From contig OY759273.1 of NCBI GenBank assembly GCA_963662155.1, positions 27,454,066 to 27,518,065 of the forward strand: a stretch of DNA of 64,000 nt. Reading direction: 5' to 3'. Shown here piece after piece: positions 50,801-58,830 of the stretch. How positions within the stretch are numbered: the stretch's first letter is position 1; the number at the start of each line of letters is the position of its first letter. The translations under genes and the position numbers were made by a program. The notes beneath the pieces are model-generated. The model had not been told where the DNA came from, made no database searches, and saw only the letters and a program-made list of their open reading frames with translations. This stretch comes from Lamellibrachia columna (taxonomy: Eukaryota > Annelida > Polychaeta > Sabellida > Siboglinidae).

Positions 50801-53800
50801 AATTTTAGTAAATAAATAAATATATACGGTATATATATCTATACTTTCATACCGTAGCTTGTTGATTCTCAACTCTCTATGTGTCACTGACAGGGTAGCT
50901 ACCCAGCGAGATTGAAGAAGGTGCTCATTGTGACGGCGCCCCTCTGGTTCAAGGCCCCCTTCAAATTCTTGCGATTGTTTGTCCGCGAGAAGTTACGAGA
51001 AAGGGTTCGTATGTAGTGCACAATTTAGTTTCCTGTTTCTGTCCTTGTTAACATTTTACATGACTCTAAAAACGTGACCATCAACACCCATCCTACCCAC
51101 ACATCTTCAAATATGCTTCATACTGCAACATCTCACTGCCAAAGTTGCAGAGTAGATAGTCACCATATCACACCTTGCCAGTAGTGTATATGGGTTTTTT
51201 CAAAGTCATTGAAACTATTCAACGACATTTATACATTTATTTTTTGGGTGCAGTAGCGCAATGTTTAGAACATAAGACTCTCGATCAAGAAGACCAGGGT
51301 TCGAATCTACTGGCTGCCATTTAAAAGTTTAGACAGTTTTGTTCATTCTGCATTGCCTCAGTTCGTTCAGCTGTATTAACGAGTACTTGACTATAGAAAG
51401 TGGAGAATACACGTGACCAAATAGTCTTTGCCCAGTAATTGCAGCATGGCTGAATTTTCCCCAGAGAAATCGAGTTGGCATTGGAATGAACATGTCTGTC
51501 AGGACATGAAGTGTATACAGTCTTAAGGACTGGTTACCACGCTATTTAAGAACTTATACTTACTTAATCCTTTTCGTGTCTACTGACGCATAAGGCAGGA
51601 ACAAGACATCCACTTCTGTCGGTCTACAGCTTGTTTGGCAGCCTGGCCCCAGCTGAGGGGCATTTTCTGTAATACCCTCGATAGTTCTCCTCCAGGTTGG
51701 TTTTTGTTGTCCTCGTTTTCGTTTTCCTTCAGGGAGTCCACCTCAAGGCTGTTTTCTGTGTTTGTCATACTTTCATAAAACGTGCCCGATTCAACTCCAT
51801 CTTCTTGTGGTGAACAAGTCATCCATGTTCTTTGTTGGAAATCTGTTGCGGCAAGAATATTTACATGATGTTTCGAAAGGCATTTTGTAAAAACGTACTG
51901 TCTTTTTCCAAGTATAACACACATTTTTCCCTTCATTTTTTATTTAAGGCAAAACAAATTTGTTAGACTACTGAATATTACACTTCCTCAAAATATCTTG
52001 GGGCAATGACCTGTAGCTGGCAAATAAAAAAAGGTAATCACTTTTAAGATTGTACGTGTGTAACATATCAGAGAGGCTCTGCTAATTTTAAAATGAGAAC
52101 AAAACAACGAAAAAAGCATGTTCTAACAAGTGGCCGCTTAACCAGTTGTGCAGCAGTCAAGCTATAAGGCAACCTAAATTTAAATACAAGGGAAATTACG
52201 GTACCTTGATGTTTATTTTCAGGTGTACACGGTCGACCTTTCCCAGCTTTCCAACCACATCCCACAGAGCGTCCTGCCACAGTATCTTGGAGGCAAGGCT
52301 GAGTTCAGTCATCGGGCCTGGCTCGAGGTGTGTCTCCGACTGACATGGGGCTCGGGCACTGAGAACGAGATCACCGCGTACCTGGAAGGCACGGACAACT
52401 TCCGCCTCGCGACCGACACAAGCATGTCGAGCATCTCAAGCGGCGAGGACGACTTCGGCATCAGCGGTGGCGCGACGTTCAGTAGTGACCCGGAATCATC
52501 GTTGAGCTCGCGCAGTACGATCACCGAAAAACACAACAATGAGTATCGGGAAAAGGAGGTGATTCTCCCATCACCATCGGGGGCAGCAAACATGGATACG
52601 TCGGATGATGACCTGTCATCGTTAACGTCCGTGAACTCGCCCACGAAGAATGGCACACCGCAGCTGTCACGGAAACGGAACTTGCAGGGAAATGCAGTGG
52701 CTCCATCGGAACACATTGGTGAAGCACCACCGCCATTACCGCGGAAAAAATGCAACCTGATTCTCTCAGGACATGAGCCAATTCATGTCCCGGACGAAAG
52801 TGGGTTGACAATTGAAGAACTAGTGAAATATTGTAAGATCAAAGGGCGACGAGGACTCTGTAAGGAGTATGCGTATGTGAAGCTGGAGCCTCCGACAGGA
52901 ACATTTGAAGCTTCAAAGTAAGTGAGATGTTATGTCACACAAAACTGCAGGAAGGTTGTAGACCCTGTATCGGTTGTTCACGGGCTTCCACTCTCCATTG
53001 CTGTGTCACAGCTCTGGTCTTTCTGTGCCGGAAGATGTCTTCCCTGGTTAGCACTGCAATCGTGCAATCAGCCAGATTGTATGTTTGATGACAGTCAGAA
53101 AAAACTAATTGTGGTCTAATCCCTAAGTCCATAAGGGAAATGTCTAAATTACAAACGTAATTTCTTTAAACAAATTCAAAGGACAACTTAGCAAGAGTGT
53201 GCTGACAAAAGTTTTCTTCAACCGTTTATAAAGGGTTGCGTTTTTCCTATTTTAAAAATATACTTTGACTGTTCGCTCTCTGCTTAATATGAATGTTTCA
53301 GGCAATATCATGTTTACAGTGCATGCTGAATTGAACATAATTGTACAGGTGTTAATGATATGCCCATCAGTGGCCACCACGTGATCTCATGAACACCTGA
53401 CCCCCGATAAACTTTGTCCACATGTATTGGAAACTATCGACAACTGTTCGCAAAAGTACTGACCGGTAAGGTTGATATTCATAAACAAAAGTACTGACTG
53501 GCAAGGTTGATATTCATAAACAAAAGTACTGAACGGCAAAATTGATATTCATAAACAAAAGTACTGACCGGTAAGGTTGATATTCATAAACAAAAGTACT
53601 GACTGGCAAGGTTGATATTCATAAACAAAAGTACTGATCGGCAAGGTTGATATTCATAAACAAAAGTACTGACTGGTAAGGTTGATATTCATAAACGAAA
53701 GTGCTGATCAGCAAGGTTGATATTCATAAACAAAAGTACTGACTGGCAAAGTTGATATTCATGAACAAAAGTACTGAACAGCAAGGTTGATATTCATAAA

Positions 53801-56800
53801 CAAAAGTACTGACTGGCAAGGTTGATATTCATAAACAAAAGTACTGAACAGCAAGGTTGATATTCATAAACAAAAGTACTGACCAGCAAGGTTGATATTC
53901 ATAAACAAAAGTACTGACCAGGAAGATTGATATTCATATACAAAAGTACTGACTGGCAAAGTTGATATTCATAAACAAAAGTAAATGATCAAAAGATGAT
54001 GATCAAATTATATCTGTAAAATTGTAGCTCACTAAAACACATTAAAACACATTAGGGCAGTCAAGAAATTAGAATAGATATAGGTTATTCTACATACAAT
54101 AGATATAGGTTATTCTACATACAATCAGACTTTGTGTGTTTAAAGCTGTAAAGAACGTAACATCTGGTGCATGTGATGTCATCTTTTCCAGATCAAAGTC
54201 CAACTTGCCGAAGAATCGTTACACAGATGTGCTCTGCCTCGACCCGACACGGGTCAAACTCAACATCGTCAATGGTGACACGTTCTCCGACTATATCAAT
54301 GCAAATTTTCTTGACGGCTACAAACAGAAGAACGCTTATATCTCAACACAAGGTGAGTATGATCGTAAACCTTTCCAAATCTTGACAAGAGCACTCGTTC
54401 TAATTTGTGAATGGTGTGAAAAGTGTAGCACTAATTGGAACCTATCCTCCTACTTCTTTATATAATGAATTGATAACCTTTATTAAACCATTAGGCCCCA
54501 GGATTTTATTAAAACATGCTCCCCTGTTCCCAGGATTTCTGGCAAATTTCGAGCGATTTTACCTCCTTGTGTTCAAAAATCTGTAAAACAAAAATATTCA
54601 ATATTGACAATTACAATGTTTATTTTGAAGAGTAGTAATTTCTCCGCATGCACGTATACATAGAAATAGGATATATTAATAAAAAAATTACATTTGATCA
54701 CAATTTGCAAAGACAAAATAGTAAGTTTGTTAAAACTTTGAAAGTTATTCTACCTTGCGACTGACATTTGACAATGATCCCATGCTATAACCCTACGCAA
54801 CCCAGTGAAGAAAATTTAGCTGTATGTGTTAGCTTTGCACCACTGAAAAAATTATCTAATTCTGACGGTTATTTTTCAGGTTACACCATATTTTATCATG
54901 ACAAATATAGAAATAAAAATAGAAATAAAATGCACGTAACGAGCTGTTGTTGCAAAATGTATCCGCTAGGGTTTGGCAAAATTTGGTAGCGTTTAGTTCA
55001 GTAGTTATTCACCAGGATTTTTTTTAATAGAGGGTCCTGTATGCGGCCGGCGGCGGCTGTTCCAGGACTGCACAGAGCGGCCGTTGTGGGGTCTAATGGG
55101 TTAAAGAAAATCTGTAATTTTACTTATATTTTCTATAAAAAATAATAATTTTCTTCCGTAAAAATGGATGATCTTTGGCCAGTTTTCCACATTTAGGATG
55201 CCATAAAAACTTTAGTTTGCTTTATCTCCAAGTTGGGATATTCCTATGGACAAATTATGTTTATAACTTGCTTCAAGGTGTTTGTGAATGTGATGTTGTA
55301 TTTCTTTATTGTCATCAGGTCCACTGCCGCGAACATTTGGTGACTTCTGGAGGATGGTCTGGGAACAGATGGTGCTCTTAGTTGTCATGACAACAAAGTA
55401 AGTGTTAATTATGCTTGGAAATGTGTGTCATGAGATCTTGCACGCATGCGTGCGTGCAAGAAAGACAGTGGCACAGTATAGGACATGTTGTAGTGTTATG
55501 CTGTTCGGCCAATGGTGCTGATAAGCATAATTAATACCCTACTTAATTACGACCAACTACAACTGTCACTGAGCCATGTATGACATATATTTAAATCATG
55601 TTGACTGCAGGACAGTGGAGAGAGGACGGCTCAAGTGCGGTCAGTATTGGCCGGCAGACAAGGACTCTATCGAGACCTACGATGACTTTGTGGTGATCAA
55701 CACAGACATGGATCAACACACAGAGTACACAATCACGTCGCTCATTCTACAGAACGCCAAGGTTCGTGCTGCTCAACATGTCTCGTGCTGTTCCTTTTCC
55801 AGCAAAGTCAAGTTTATGTCACCATGTTGTCAAGACGAAGGCACTCTGGGTGACTTGTCTATCGTCATTACCAGGTGTCTTACTAGCACCAGGAAATACT
55901 AATTTGATGGCAGCACTCTGAGAAAGAAGACACAGTCACACTAGATGGGACACTGTCACTAACATGATATTGTTCCACTAGATGGGGACACTGTCACTAA
56001 CACGATATAGTTCCACTAGATGGGGACACTGTCACTAACCTGATATAGTTCCACTAGATGGGGAAACTGTCACAGACATCAGGGAGTGGGTGATGCAGTT
56101 GTTAAAACTTCAGCAATAATTTTTATTGCTAACTGTCTTAGTTCACTCAGTTGTATAAATAATCTACAGTGTGCAGCCATTTTGTCTGTTATATTAAGGC
56201 CAAGGGGAATATAAAATTTGATCTGATTGCACCACTGAAGCCAGATTTTTTTATCTCTACTTTGTATCTAAATACCTTGAGAAGGATCAAACTTTTCACC
56301 TGATTTTCATGCCCTGTTGCAAGCATTCTACATGCGGCTGTTCATTTCAGACGGGTGAAACACGAGAGATCCGCCACCTACAGTTCACTAGTTGGCCCGA
56401 CTACGGTGTGCCCGACTCAGCTCATGCGTTCCTTGACTTCATGCACCTAGTGCGCAACACGCAGGCAGAGCGCGTCAAGGAGCTTGGTGCGCACTGGACG
56501 GGAAACACACAAGGACCTCCCATTGTCATCCATTGCAGCGCTGGCATCGGCCGCACAGGTATTGTCACATCTAGGCCGTTCACACCAGGTTTTAACGCAA
56601 ATTTTAGTGGCGACATTAAATATTGTTAGGTCGTACATGTAAAACTGAATGATATCTAGCAGAGTTAGTGACTCGAGTTGTAGGGGCTCACTCGAGTTGC
56701 ACTTGACATTCAGAGAGATGGCTTGAGATTTTACTTGGAGGTCATTGACTTGAGACTTGACTTGACTTGCCAGTTTATGAGTTGCCTTGTGTTGTGTCAA

Positions 56801-57613
56801 ACCACACCAAATACAATAAGTATTAAGAACTTTATATGTTCCGCTAAGCATTATTGCAGACAAGCCACGACAATCATAGCGATTGGTATTGAGAGAGATG
56901 ACTCAAGACTTGACTTGGAGGTTATTGACTTGTGACTTGACTGGACTTGCACGTCAGTGACATGAGACTTGACTTGCCAGTTTGTGACTGACCAACAATC
57001 ACCTAGTTCTGGTCTACTTTTTGTTCCCAGAGTTATGTAATGTAGTAAAGCGTAGACAAGTTCTGGACTACTTTTTATTCCCAGAGTTGAAACAAATATT
57101 TGAACTAGGGCTTTTTCCGTTGCTGCACCAACTCTTTGGAACTCAATCCCTGTTAGCATTAGTTCAGCAGGAAACAACATCATTTCACCGTCATGTGAAG
57201 ACAAATTTTTTAAACCTTGCTTAGCGTATTCACCCATCTGTTGACAACTTTAACGATGTCCCATTAGAGAATCAAGATTTTCTAACTCTCGCTTTTTATG
57301 CACCTCTGAGCTTGGGTTGATGAGTACTTAGGTGAAGTAGAACTTCCTGTATTATTGTTGTTACTGACACAGTTCTGTTATTGCAGGTACGTTCATCACA
57401 ATGGACATAAGCACGCAGCGTCTCGCCGACATCCACACAGTTGACATCCGTAACACTGTGCGCCGCATCCGAACGCAGCGAGCATTCAGTATTCAGATGC
57501 CAGACCAGTACGTCTTCTGCCACCTAGCCCTCATAGAGCATGCTCAGTCGCAGGGACTGATCTCGCAGGTCGATCTCGATAGCTTCGACGACGAGAGCAG
57601 CGAGGAAGATTGA
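22164..57613 (+). CDS. PTPN9: Tyrosine-protein phosphatase non-receptor type 9 (MEG2), CRAL-TRIO + PTP, twelve exons
   Basis: PTPN9/MEG2 is a cytosolic phosphatase that binds phosphoinositides on secretory vesicles through its CRAL-TRIO domain and removes phosphate from tyrosines. Exons: 22164-22196, 43010-43153, 47092-47181, 48852-48976, 50363-50468, 50894-51004, 52223-52917, 54192-54352, 55319-55397, 55611-55761, 56351-56558, 57387-57613. All are GT-AG and the joined frame is 709 aa plus TGA, against 593 aa in human. CRAL-TRIO-N is about 8-89 ([13 protein letters not shown]); CRAL-TRIO about 90-250 (LPQYLGG, 221-227); a Ser/Asp-rich linker 253-388 accounts for the extra length; PTP is about 435-705. 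Catalytic parts are KNRY 442-445, DYINANF 468-474, WPD loop Asp582, [10 protein letters not shown] with Cys627 and Arg633, and Gln671/Gln675. All key PTP residues are intact. An in-frame ATG at 22128 could add 12 residues; 22164 was chosen because [11 protein letters not shown] resembles the family N-terminus. Confidence 0.97.
22298..22880 (+). repeat. Dispersed repeat family C, copy 1
   Basis: Shares GTCACAACGTATGTGCA, GTCACCGAGTGA, TTGTCATGTGCATTTCTTTT and GCTGTGTGCTGTGC with 28443-28890, same orientation, both in PTPN9 intron 1. Confidence 0.8.
22975..24156. mobile_element. 1.2 kb palindromic (foldback) element
   Basis: The left arm (about 22975-23495) and right arm (about 23595-24156) are inverted copies. 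Outer ends are GGGTCATTCC/TGTCAAAACAACCAA against the reverse complement of TTGGTTGATTTGACA and TGACCC. Mid-arm, GGGTGCACGAAAATGG pairs with CCATTTTCGTGCACTC. Inner, TATTAAAATTTCAG pairs with CTGAAATTTTAATA. The loop is about 100 bp. No open frame of note. Confidence 0.85.
24160..24412 (-). mobile_element. SINE family 3, tRNA-like head
   Basis: Read on the minus strand: GTCTAATGGTCACGGTATCC (A-box side), then GGTTCAATTT (B-box-like, plus 24343-24352), then a body with TCATTCACCCCACTTTGCC, which is also present at 18.2 kb. Confidence 0.6.
24620..24880. repeat. Degenerate tandem repeat, about 70-90 bp unit
   Basis: Three to four diverged units sharing ACAACCATTATTGGCCCA and TTTGGTTTTTGCACTGG-like words. 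Non-coding. Confidence 0.6.
25434..25516. repeat. Two adjacent perfect hairpins
   Basis: Hairpin 1 (25434-25468): 17-bp arms around GGGTGACAAGACAGTA with a 1-nt centre. Hairpin 2 (25470-25516): 23-bp arms starting GCTAGTAACCGAGACGCTAC with a 1-nt centre. All pairs are perfect; the hairpins are one base apart. Confidence 0.95.
25560..25720 (-). pseudogene. Possible transposase N-terminal fragment
   Basis: The minus-strand frame carries [12 protein letters not shown] and [11 protein letters not shown] followed by a Ser/Glu-rich stretch. The basic start plus IDAFF resembles N-termini of hAT/ZMYM-like transposon proteins. The fragment is short and ends near the perfect hairpins, so this is a weak call. 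Confidence 0.3.
25975..26180 (-). repeat. Dispersed repeat family B, copy 2
   Basis: Inverted relative to 17485-17705, with long shared blocks such as GCCAATTAACAAAGTAC (reverse complement here). Confidence 0.8.
26196..26775 (+). mobile_element. SINE family 2 copy with an internal tandem array
   Basis: tRNA-like head (TAGCGTAGCGGTCAGAAAG; B-box-like GAGTTTGAATCC at 26245-26256) and a tail shared with 51245-51555 (ATTGCAGC, GGAATGAACA, GTGTA, AAGGACTGG). Between them sit eight copies of a 39-bp unit (26305-26625). Confidence 0.75.
26305..26625. repeat. 39-bp minisatellite inside SINE
   Basis: Unit contains AGTACACTTGTATGTGTAA and GAGTACCAGGCTACAGAC. With a unit length divisible by 3, several frames stay open on both strands; these are not genes. 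Confidence 0.95.
27183..27262. repeat. Short tandem repeat GGGGACTTGTTGATGG
   Basis: About three copies of a 27-30 bp unit containing GGGGGACTGTGAGAGGGG. Non-coding. Confidence 0.7.
28443..28890 (+). repeat. Dispersed repeat family C, copy 2
   Basis: Diverged copy of 22298-22880 with deletions, located inside the TIR-bounded segment 27005-28948. Confidence 0.78.
29554..30190. mobile_element. MITE with ACAAAAGCCCC terminal inverted repeats
   Basis: The left end carries GGACAAAAGCCCCACCGCAC and GACCCACAATCTAAATA. The right end carries the inverted ATTTAGATTGTGGGGCTTTT and GTCTGGTGGTGCTTTTGTCT. TIRs are about 60 bp, interior AT-rich, length about 640 bp. Confidence 0.8.
30700..31733 (+). mobile_element. 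LINE 3' fragment, frameshifted
   Basis: Encodes [32 protein letters not shown], then in another frame [20 protein letters not shown] and [11 protein letters not shown]: the RT thumb region of jockey/CR1-type LINEs. A frameshift lies near 30890-30910. A decayed C-terminus (HHKFAMRYI) and a 3' end, ACAAATAAATATGGTTCTG, follow. Confidence 0.8.
32245..32600. repeat. 23-bp minisatellite, about 15 copies
   Basis: Unit core TTCTATCATTGTATTCCATG. As 23 is not a multiple of 3, the array reads through all three plus frames as overlapping open frames; these are artefacts. Confidence 0.96.
32763..32868. repeat. 15-bp minisatellite
   Basis: Seven copies of GGGCGTGGACCATGT. Gives Gly-Arg-Gly-Pro-Cys repeats on the plus strand; not a gene. 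Confidence 0.95.
33880..33957 (+). other. Candidate alternative first exon of PTPN9 (speculative)
   Basis: ATG opens a 26-codon frame, [20 protein letters not shown] then PMELRK, ending exactly in phase 0 at a GT donor (AAG|GTATTT), the same phase as exon 1. The surrounding 33.3-34.2 kb is not repeat-like. There is no other support. Confidence 0.2.
34829..35232. repeat. 25-bp minisatellite, about 16 copies
   Basis: Near-perfect unit with the core AAAAGTTACCGCCCTTGCAT followed by GGGAG; the first two copies have C for G. Low divergence suggests recent expansion. Three overlapping long plus-strand frames are artefacts. Confidence 0.97.
35240..36470. other. PTPN9 intron 1 segment without recognised gene
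   Basis: Unique-looking AT-rich DNA. Small open frames show no motif. I see nothing further. Confidence 0.5.
36480..36745 (+). mobile_element. LINE RT C-terminal remnant (RTE/jockey-type endonuclease-RT)
   Basis: Encodes [31 protein letters not shown] and [19 protein letters not shown], then a stop. This is the very common C-terminal signature of invertebrate endonuclease-reverse transcriptases. Upstream RT is lost. Confidence 0.85.
37660..37880. repeat. 24-bp minisatellite
   Basis: Nine copies with the core AAGGCCCTGTCAAGAACTTG and a variable last triplet (GGT/GCT). Two open frames are periodic artefacts. Confidence 0.96.
38935..39420 (-). mobile_element. Foldback-type dispersed repeat family D, copy 1
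   Basis: 38960-39095 is the reverse complement of about 49880-50010 (AAGTTGGGGACT, AGTTTTAAAACAAT, GCAATGACATA). An internal hairpin at 39190-39254 pairs GGCTGAGCAGCACAAAT with ATTTGTGCTACTCAGCC. Confidence 0.7.
39725..39890. repeat. CTGTCTGCCTCAGT simple repeat
   Basis: Irregular CTGT/CAGTCTGT-rich tandem repeat. The open frame across it is an artefact. Confidence 0.85.
40000..41730. other. PTPN9 intron 1 segment without recognised gene
   Basis: Contains short G/A-rich and C-rich stretches (40150-40260, 40630-40655) and AT-rich DNA. No coding signal. Confidence 0.5.
41786..42176. repeat. (GT)n and (CA/CGCA)n tracts as an inverted pair
   Basis: (GT)n at about 41789-41840 and alternating GCGCATGCGCGCGCGCATGC plus (CA)n at 42088-42175. 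Between them CCAGGCCCTTAGCCA (near 41896) is inverted at TGGCTAAGGGCCTGG (near 42023). Confidence 0.85.
42176..42320 (+). mobile_element. Degenerate SINE head
   Basis: GTGACTCAGTAGTTTGGTGC resembles an A-box region and GTGCTTGAACCC a B-box, with tRNA-like spacing. The body is short. Low confidence. Confidence 0.4.
43010..43153 (+). CDS. PTPN9: PTPN9 exon 2 (CRAL-TRIO-N)
   Basis: Acceptor CATTGCAG, donor GTAGGT, phase 0. Encodes [11 protein letters not shown] and [20 protein letters not shown], residues 12-59. Confidence 0.97.
44000..44260. repeat. Degenerate ATTACAGTAATTAATTACA repeat
   Basis: About seven diverged units of 33-37 bp with TTACCATTACAGTAATTA in PTPN9 intron 2. Confidence 0.75.
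44348..44464. repeat. Degenerate GACATCAGGTATG repeat
   Basis: Short units of 10-14 bp around ATGACATCAGG; the last part includes an inverted pair (ATTCCTGACATCAGG). Non-coding. Confidence 0.7.
45318..45740. repeat. 13-bp minisatellite, about 32 copies
   Basis: Unit GGGTGATCATCAC with GGGGGATCATCAC and CATGGG variants, in PTPN9 intron 2. Each unit contains the palindrome TGATCA or the GATC core. Confidence 0.98.
46618..46940 (-). mobile_element. SINE family 1, most complete copy
   Basis: The minus-strand head from about 46940 has TAGTGGTTTGAACATCCG (A-box-like) and GGTTCGAGGCC (B-box, plus 46890-46900), then a 250-bp body ending AACCACAACATTATATA. It serves as the empty-site reference for the Harbinger insertion at 15.2 kb. 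Confidence 0.8.
47092..47181 (+). CDS. PTPN9: PTPN9 exon 3
   Basis: Acceptor TGTGCAG, donor GTGAGT. Encodes [18 protein letters not shown] and LLTQKFSVL, residues 60-89, the link between CRAL-TRIO-N and the lipid-binding core. Confidence 0.93.
47190..48840. other. PTPN9 intron 3, no gene seen
   Basis: AT-rich intron with a poly-T run near 47640. Small frames show no motif. Confidence 0.55.
48852..48976 (+). CDS. PTPN9: PTPN9 exon 4 (CRAL-TRIO core start)
   Basis: Acceptor CTTGCAG, donor GTCAGT, ends in phase 2. Encodes [18 protein letters not shown] and [13 protein letters not shown]. Confidence 0.95.
49690..50080 (+). mobile_element. Foldback-type dispersed repeat family D, copy 2
   Basis: Shares TGGTACATTTG and, inverted, the 130-bp block with 38960-39095. 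The internal hairpin at 49778-49844 pairs GGCAGAATGACACAAGTAAT with the inverted ATTCGTGCTTTTCTGCC. In PTPN9 intron 4. Confidence 0.7.
50363..50468 (+). CDS. PTPN9: PTPN9 exon 5 (CRAL-TRIO)
   Basis: Acceptor GTTTCAG, donor GTCAGT. Encodes [20 protein letters not shown] and [18 protein letters not shown] is a conserved CRAL-TRIO strand. Confidence 0.96.
50526..50600. mobile_element. pogo/Tigger-like terminal repeat
   Basis: TACAGTAAAACCTGTCTTAT followed by CAGACACTTGTCCATAATGG; related to 3440-3522. Only one end is visible. Confidence 0.4.
50894..51004 (+). CDS. PTPN9: PTPN9 exon 6 (CRAL-TRIO)
   Basis: Acceptor TGACAG, donor GTTCGT, phase 0. Encodes [20 protein letters not shown] and VREKLRER, the lipid-pocket strand and following helix. 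Confidence 0.96.
51245..51555 (+). mobile_element. SINE family 2, tRNA-like head and body
   Basis: Head GTGCAGTAGCGCAATGTTTA with B-box GGTTCGAATCT (51298-51308). The body shares ATTGCAGCATGG and GGAATGAACATG with 26.6 kb. It lies in PTPN9 intron 6 without an internal array. Confidence 0.78.
51580..51936 (-). pseudogene. Unassigned 118-codon open frame in PTPN9 intron 6
   Basis: The minus-strand frame starts [16 protein letters not shown], has an acidic middle and ends with [15 protein letters not shown] before its stop. The end faintly recalls LINE C-termini (AQDR-KW). No firm family; most likely a transposon remnant or chance frame. Confidence 0.25.
52223..52917 (+). CDS. PTPN9: PTPN9 exon 7 (CRAL-TRIO end, expanded linker)
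   Basis: 695-bp exon, the largest of the gene; acceptor TTTTCAG, donor GTAAGT. Residues 204-252 finish CRAL-TRIO ([13 protein letters not shown]). Residues 253-388 are low-complexity Ser/Asp/Glu with a proline motif, APPPLPRKK (371-379). Residues 389-435 align with the segment before PTP ([18 protein letters not shown]). Confidence 0.95.
53450..53988. repeat. 35-bp minisatellite, about 15 copies
   Basis: Core TTGATATTCATAAACAAAAG followed by TACTGACTGGCAAGG with variants, in PTPN9 intron 7. Copies differ mainly in the ACTGG/ACCGG/ATCGG segment. Confidence 0.97.
54192..54352 (+). CDS. PTPN9: PTPN9 exon 8 (PTP domain start)
   Basis: Acceptor TTTTCCAG, donor GTGAGT, ends in phase 1. Encodes [17 protein letters not shown] and [19 protein letters not shown], the pTyr-recognition loop region. 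Confidence 0.97.
55319..55397 (+). CDS. PTPN9: PTPN9 exon 9
   Basis: Acceptor TCATCAG, donor GTAAGT. Encodes [20 protein letters not shown] and VVMTTK, the conserved PTP core helix and strand (FW-MVWEQ). Confidence 0.96.
55611..55761 (+). CDS. PTPN9: PTPN9 exon 10
   Basis: Acceptor GACTGCAG, donor GTTCGT, phase 0. Encodes [14 protein letters not shown] (KC-QYWP is a PTP motif) and a variable beta region. Confidence 0.96.
55925..56070. repeat. 38-bp tandem repeat, about four copies
   Basis: Core CACTAGATGGGGACACTGTC then ACTAACATGATATAGTTC, in PTPN9 intron 10. Confidence 0.9.
56351..56558 (+). CDS. PTPN9: PTPN9 exon 11, WPD loop and catalytic Cys
   Basis: Acceptor ATTTCAG, donor GTATTG, ends in phase 1. 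Carries [12 protein letters not shown] (general acid Asp582) and [15 protein letters not shown] (nucleophile Cys627, Arg633). Confidence 0.98.
56660..57000. repeat. Degenerate GACTTGACTTG repeat
   Basis: Irregular units with GAGACTTGACTTGCCAG and GAGAGATGGCTTGAGA in PTPN9 intron 11. Non-coding. Confidence 0.7.
57387..57613 (+). CDS. PTPN9: PTPN9 exon 12 and stop
   Basis: Acceptor ATTGCAG. Encodes [19 protein letters not shown] (Q-loop Gln671 and Gln675) and an acidic C-terminus, DDESSEED, then TGA at 57611-57613. Confidence 0.97.
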
Positions 57614-58564
57614 GTCTCGTCGGCTCCGACACCGGAACCATTCAGTGTTTCGTGAAAGTGGAACACGGCCCGTGAGGTGAAGTGGTCAATGCAGATCAAG
57701 CTTCGTCTTCAGTGGCCCGGACGTCGAAGTCTCACTGGAATATTCTATTTTGACAAACTGCGTTGGATTGACGGAACTGGAGTTGCTCAAATGACTGGAG
57801 TCATTGTTTGAAGCTGCACGTAGCATATCAGGAAGTGTATTTTCTGAAGCGCATTGAACATAGCACAGTGTAGCCAAGGGTGGTGTGTGTAGTGAAAGTG
57901 GATCATTGTTCCGAGCTGGCTCTGGGCTGTTAACATATCAGGTGTAAGAGACAGTAAATAGTTGCCCCGAGCAGGGGAATGATTTTGTTGCAGTTACATC
58001 CACAGCATGTTGCAGTGTGCTGCGGTCGGTATATTGTGGCTCCACCTCGTGGGGAAACACTGTCCGTTCGTTGTTGACATGTCGCCGTAACACTGACCGA
58101 CACTTCATGGCATTGTTGACGTACACCTCGATTCTGCGTTTCCACTGGTTAATGCCGAACATATCAAGTTGGGGCCAAAATTAGCCAAACTCTGATTTGA
58201 CAATATCACTCAACTGATCATTTAGCGAGGACTTCAGCAGTCGATTCTCAAACAGTCAAGGAGATCCTTAAAGGCCATTTACCTCGCAAATATAGTGCCG
58301 CTGAATAACTGTGTAAATATTAGCAGTGTGTATATGTTTAAAACCATAATTGGTGTCTGAAATATAGATGGAAAATCTCTGATAAGCCAATAGTTTTCCT
58401 TATCAACCTGGAGTTTGTTTGAATTGCAAAGTTATAAAAGTTAAATGTCCCTTTTTTCAATTCGATTATTCACTTGTATTGTTTCCAGCCTCATTTAGCG
58501 AAAAATCTAACCTATGTTGCATTGACAACAACATGCTACAAATTTATTTTGGTGTAATCAACAG

Positions 58565-58830
58565 ACAGACTTAAATATTTTTTGGCCAAATCCAGTCAAA
58601 ATTCATCAAAGATATGGCACAAGTGGTACAGTTTTGTATACCGTAGCATACAGCTATTCACACTTTCACAAGTTAACCAACCTAACGATCAAAGTCTTGA
58701 TGATTTTAACAAATGTATGCACCCTTTTATTAAGCCGACTGCACATGTTACTGAAACTATTCACACACTACAGATTTGAACATCAATGAACCTGATTCAC
58801 GATGGGATAAATGAGGAGGGAGCTTTAAAT
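58565..58830 (+). repeat. Dispersed repeat family A, copy 3
   Basis: Shares AGCTATTCACACTTTCACAA, CACCCTTTTATTAAGCCGAC and CAGATTTGAACATCAATGAA with the other copies. It lies in the inferred PTPN9 3' UTR, so would be transcribed. Confidence 0.78.

Noticed and set aside
51245..51310. Functional tRNA gene
   Set aside because: Good B-box, but the sequence runs into a SINE body shared with 26.2 kb.
52309..52755. 148-codon minus-strand frame
   Set aside because: Antisense shadow of the long PTPN9 exon 7.
53450..53988. CRISPR-like array with 20-bp repeats and 15-bp spacers
   Set aside because: The apparent spacers are variants of one sequence (CTGACTGGCAAGG), so this is a 35-bp tandem repeat.
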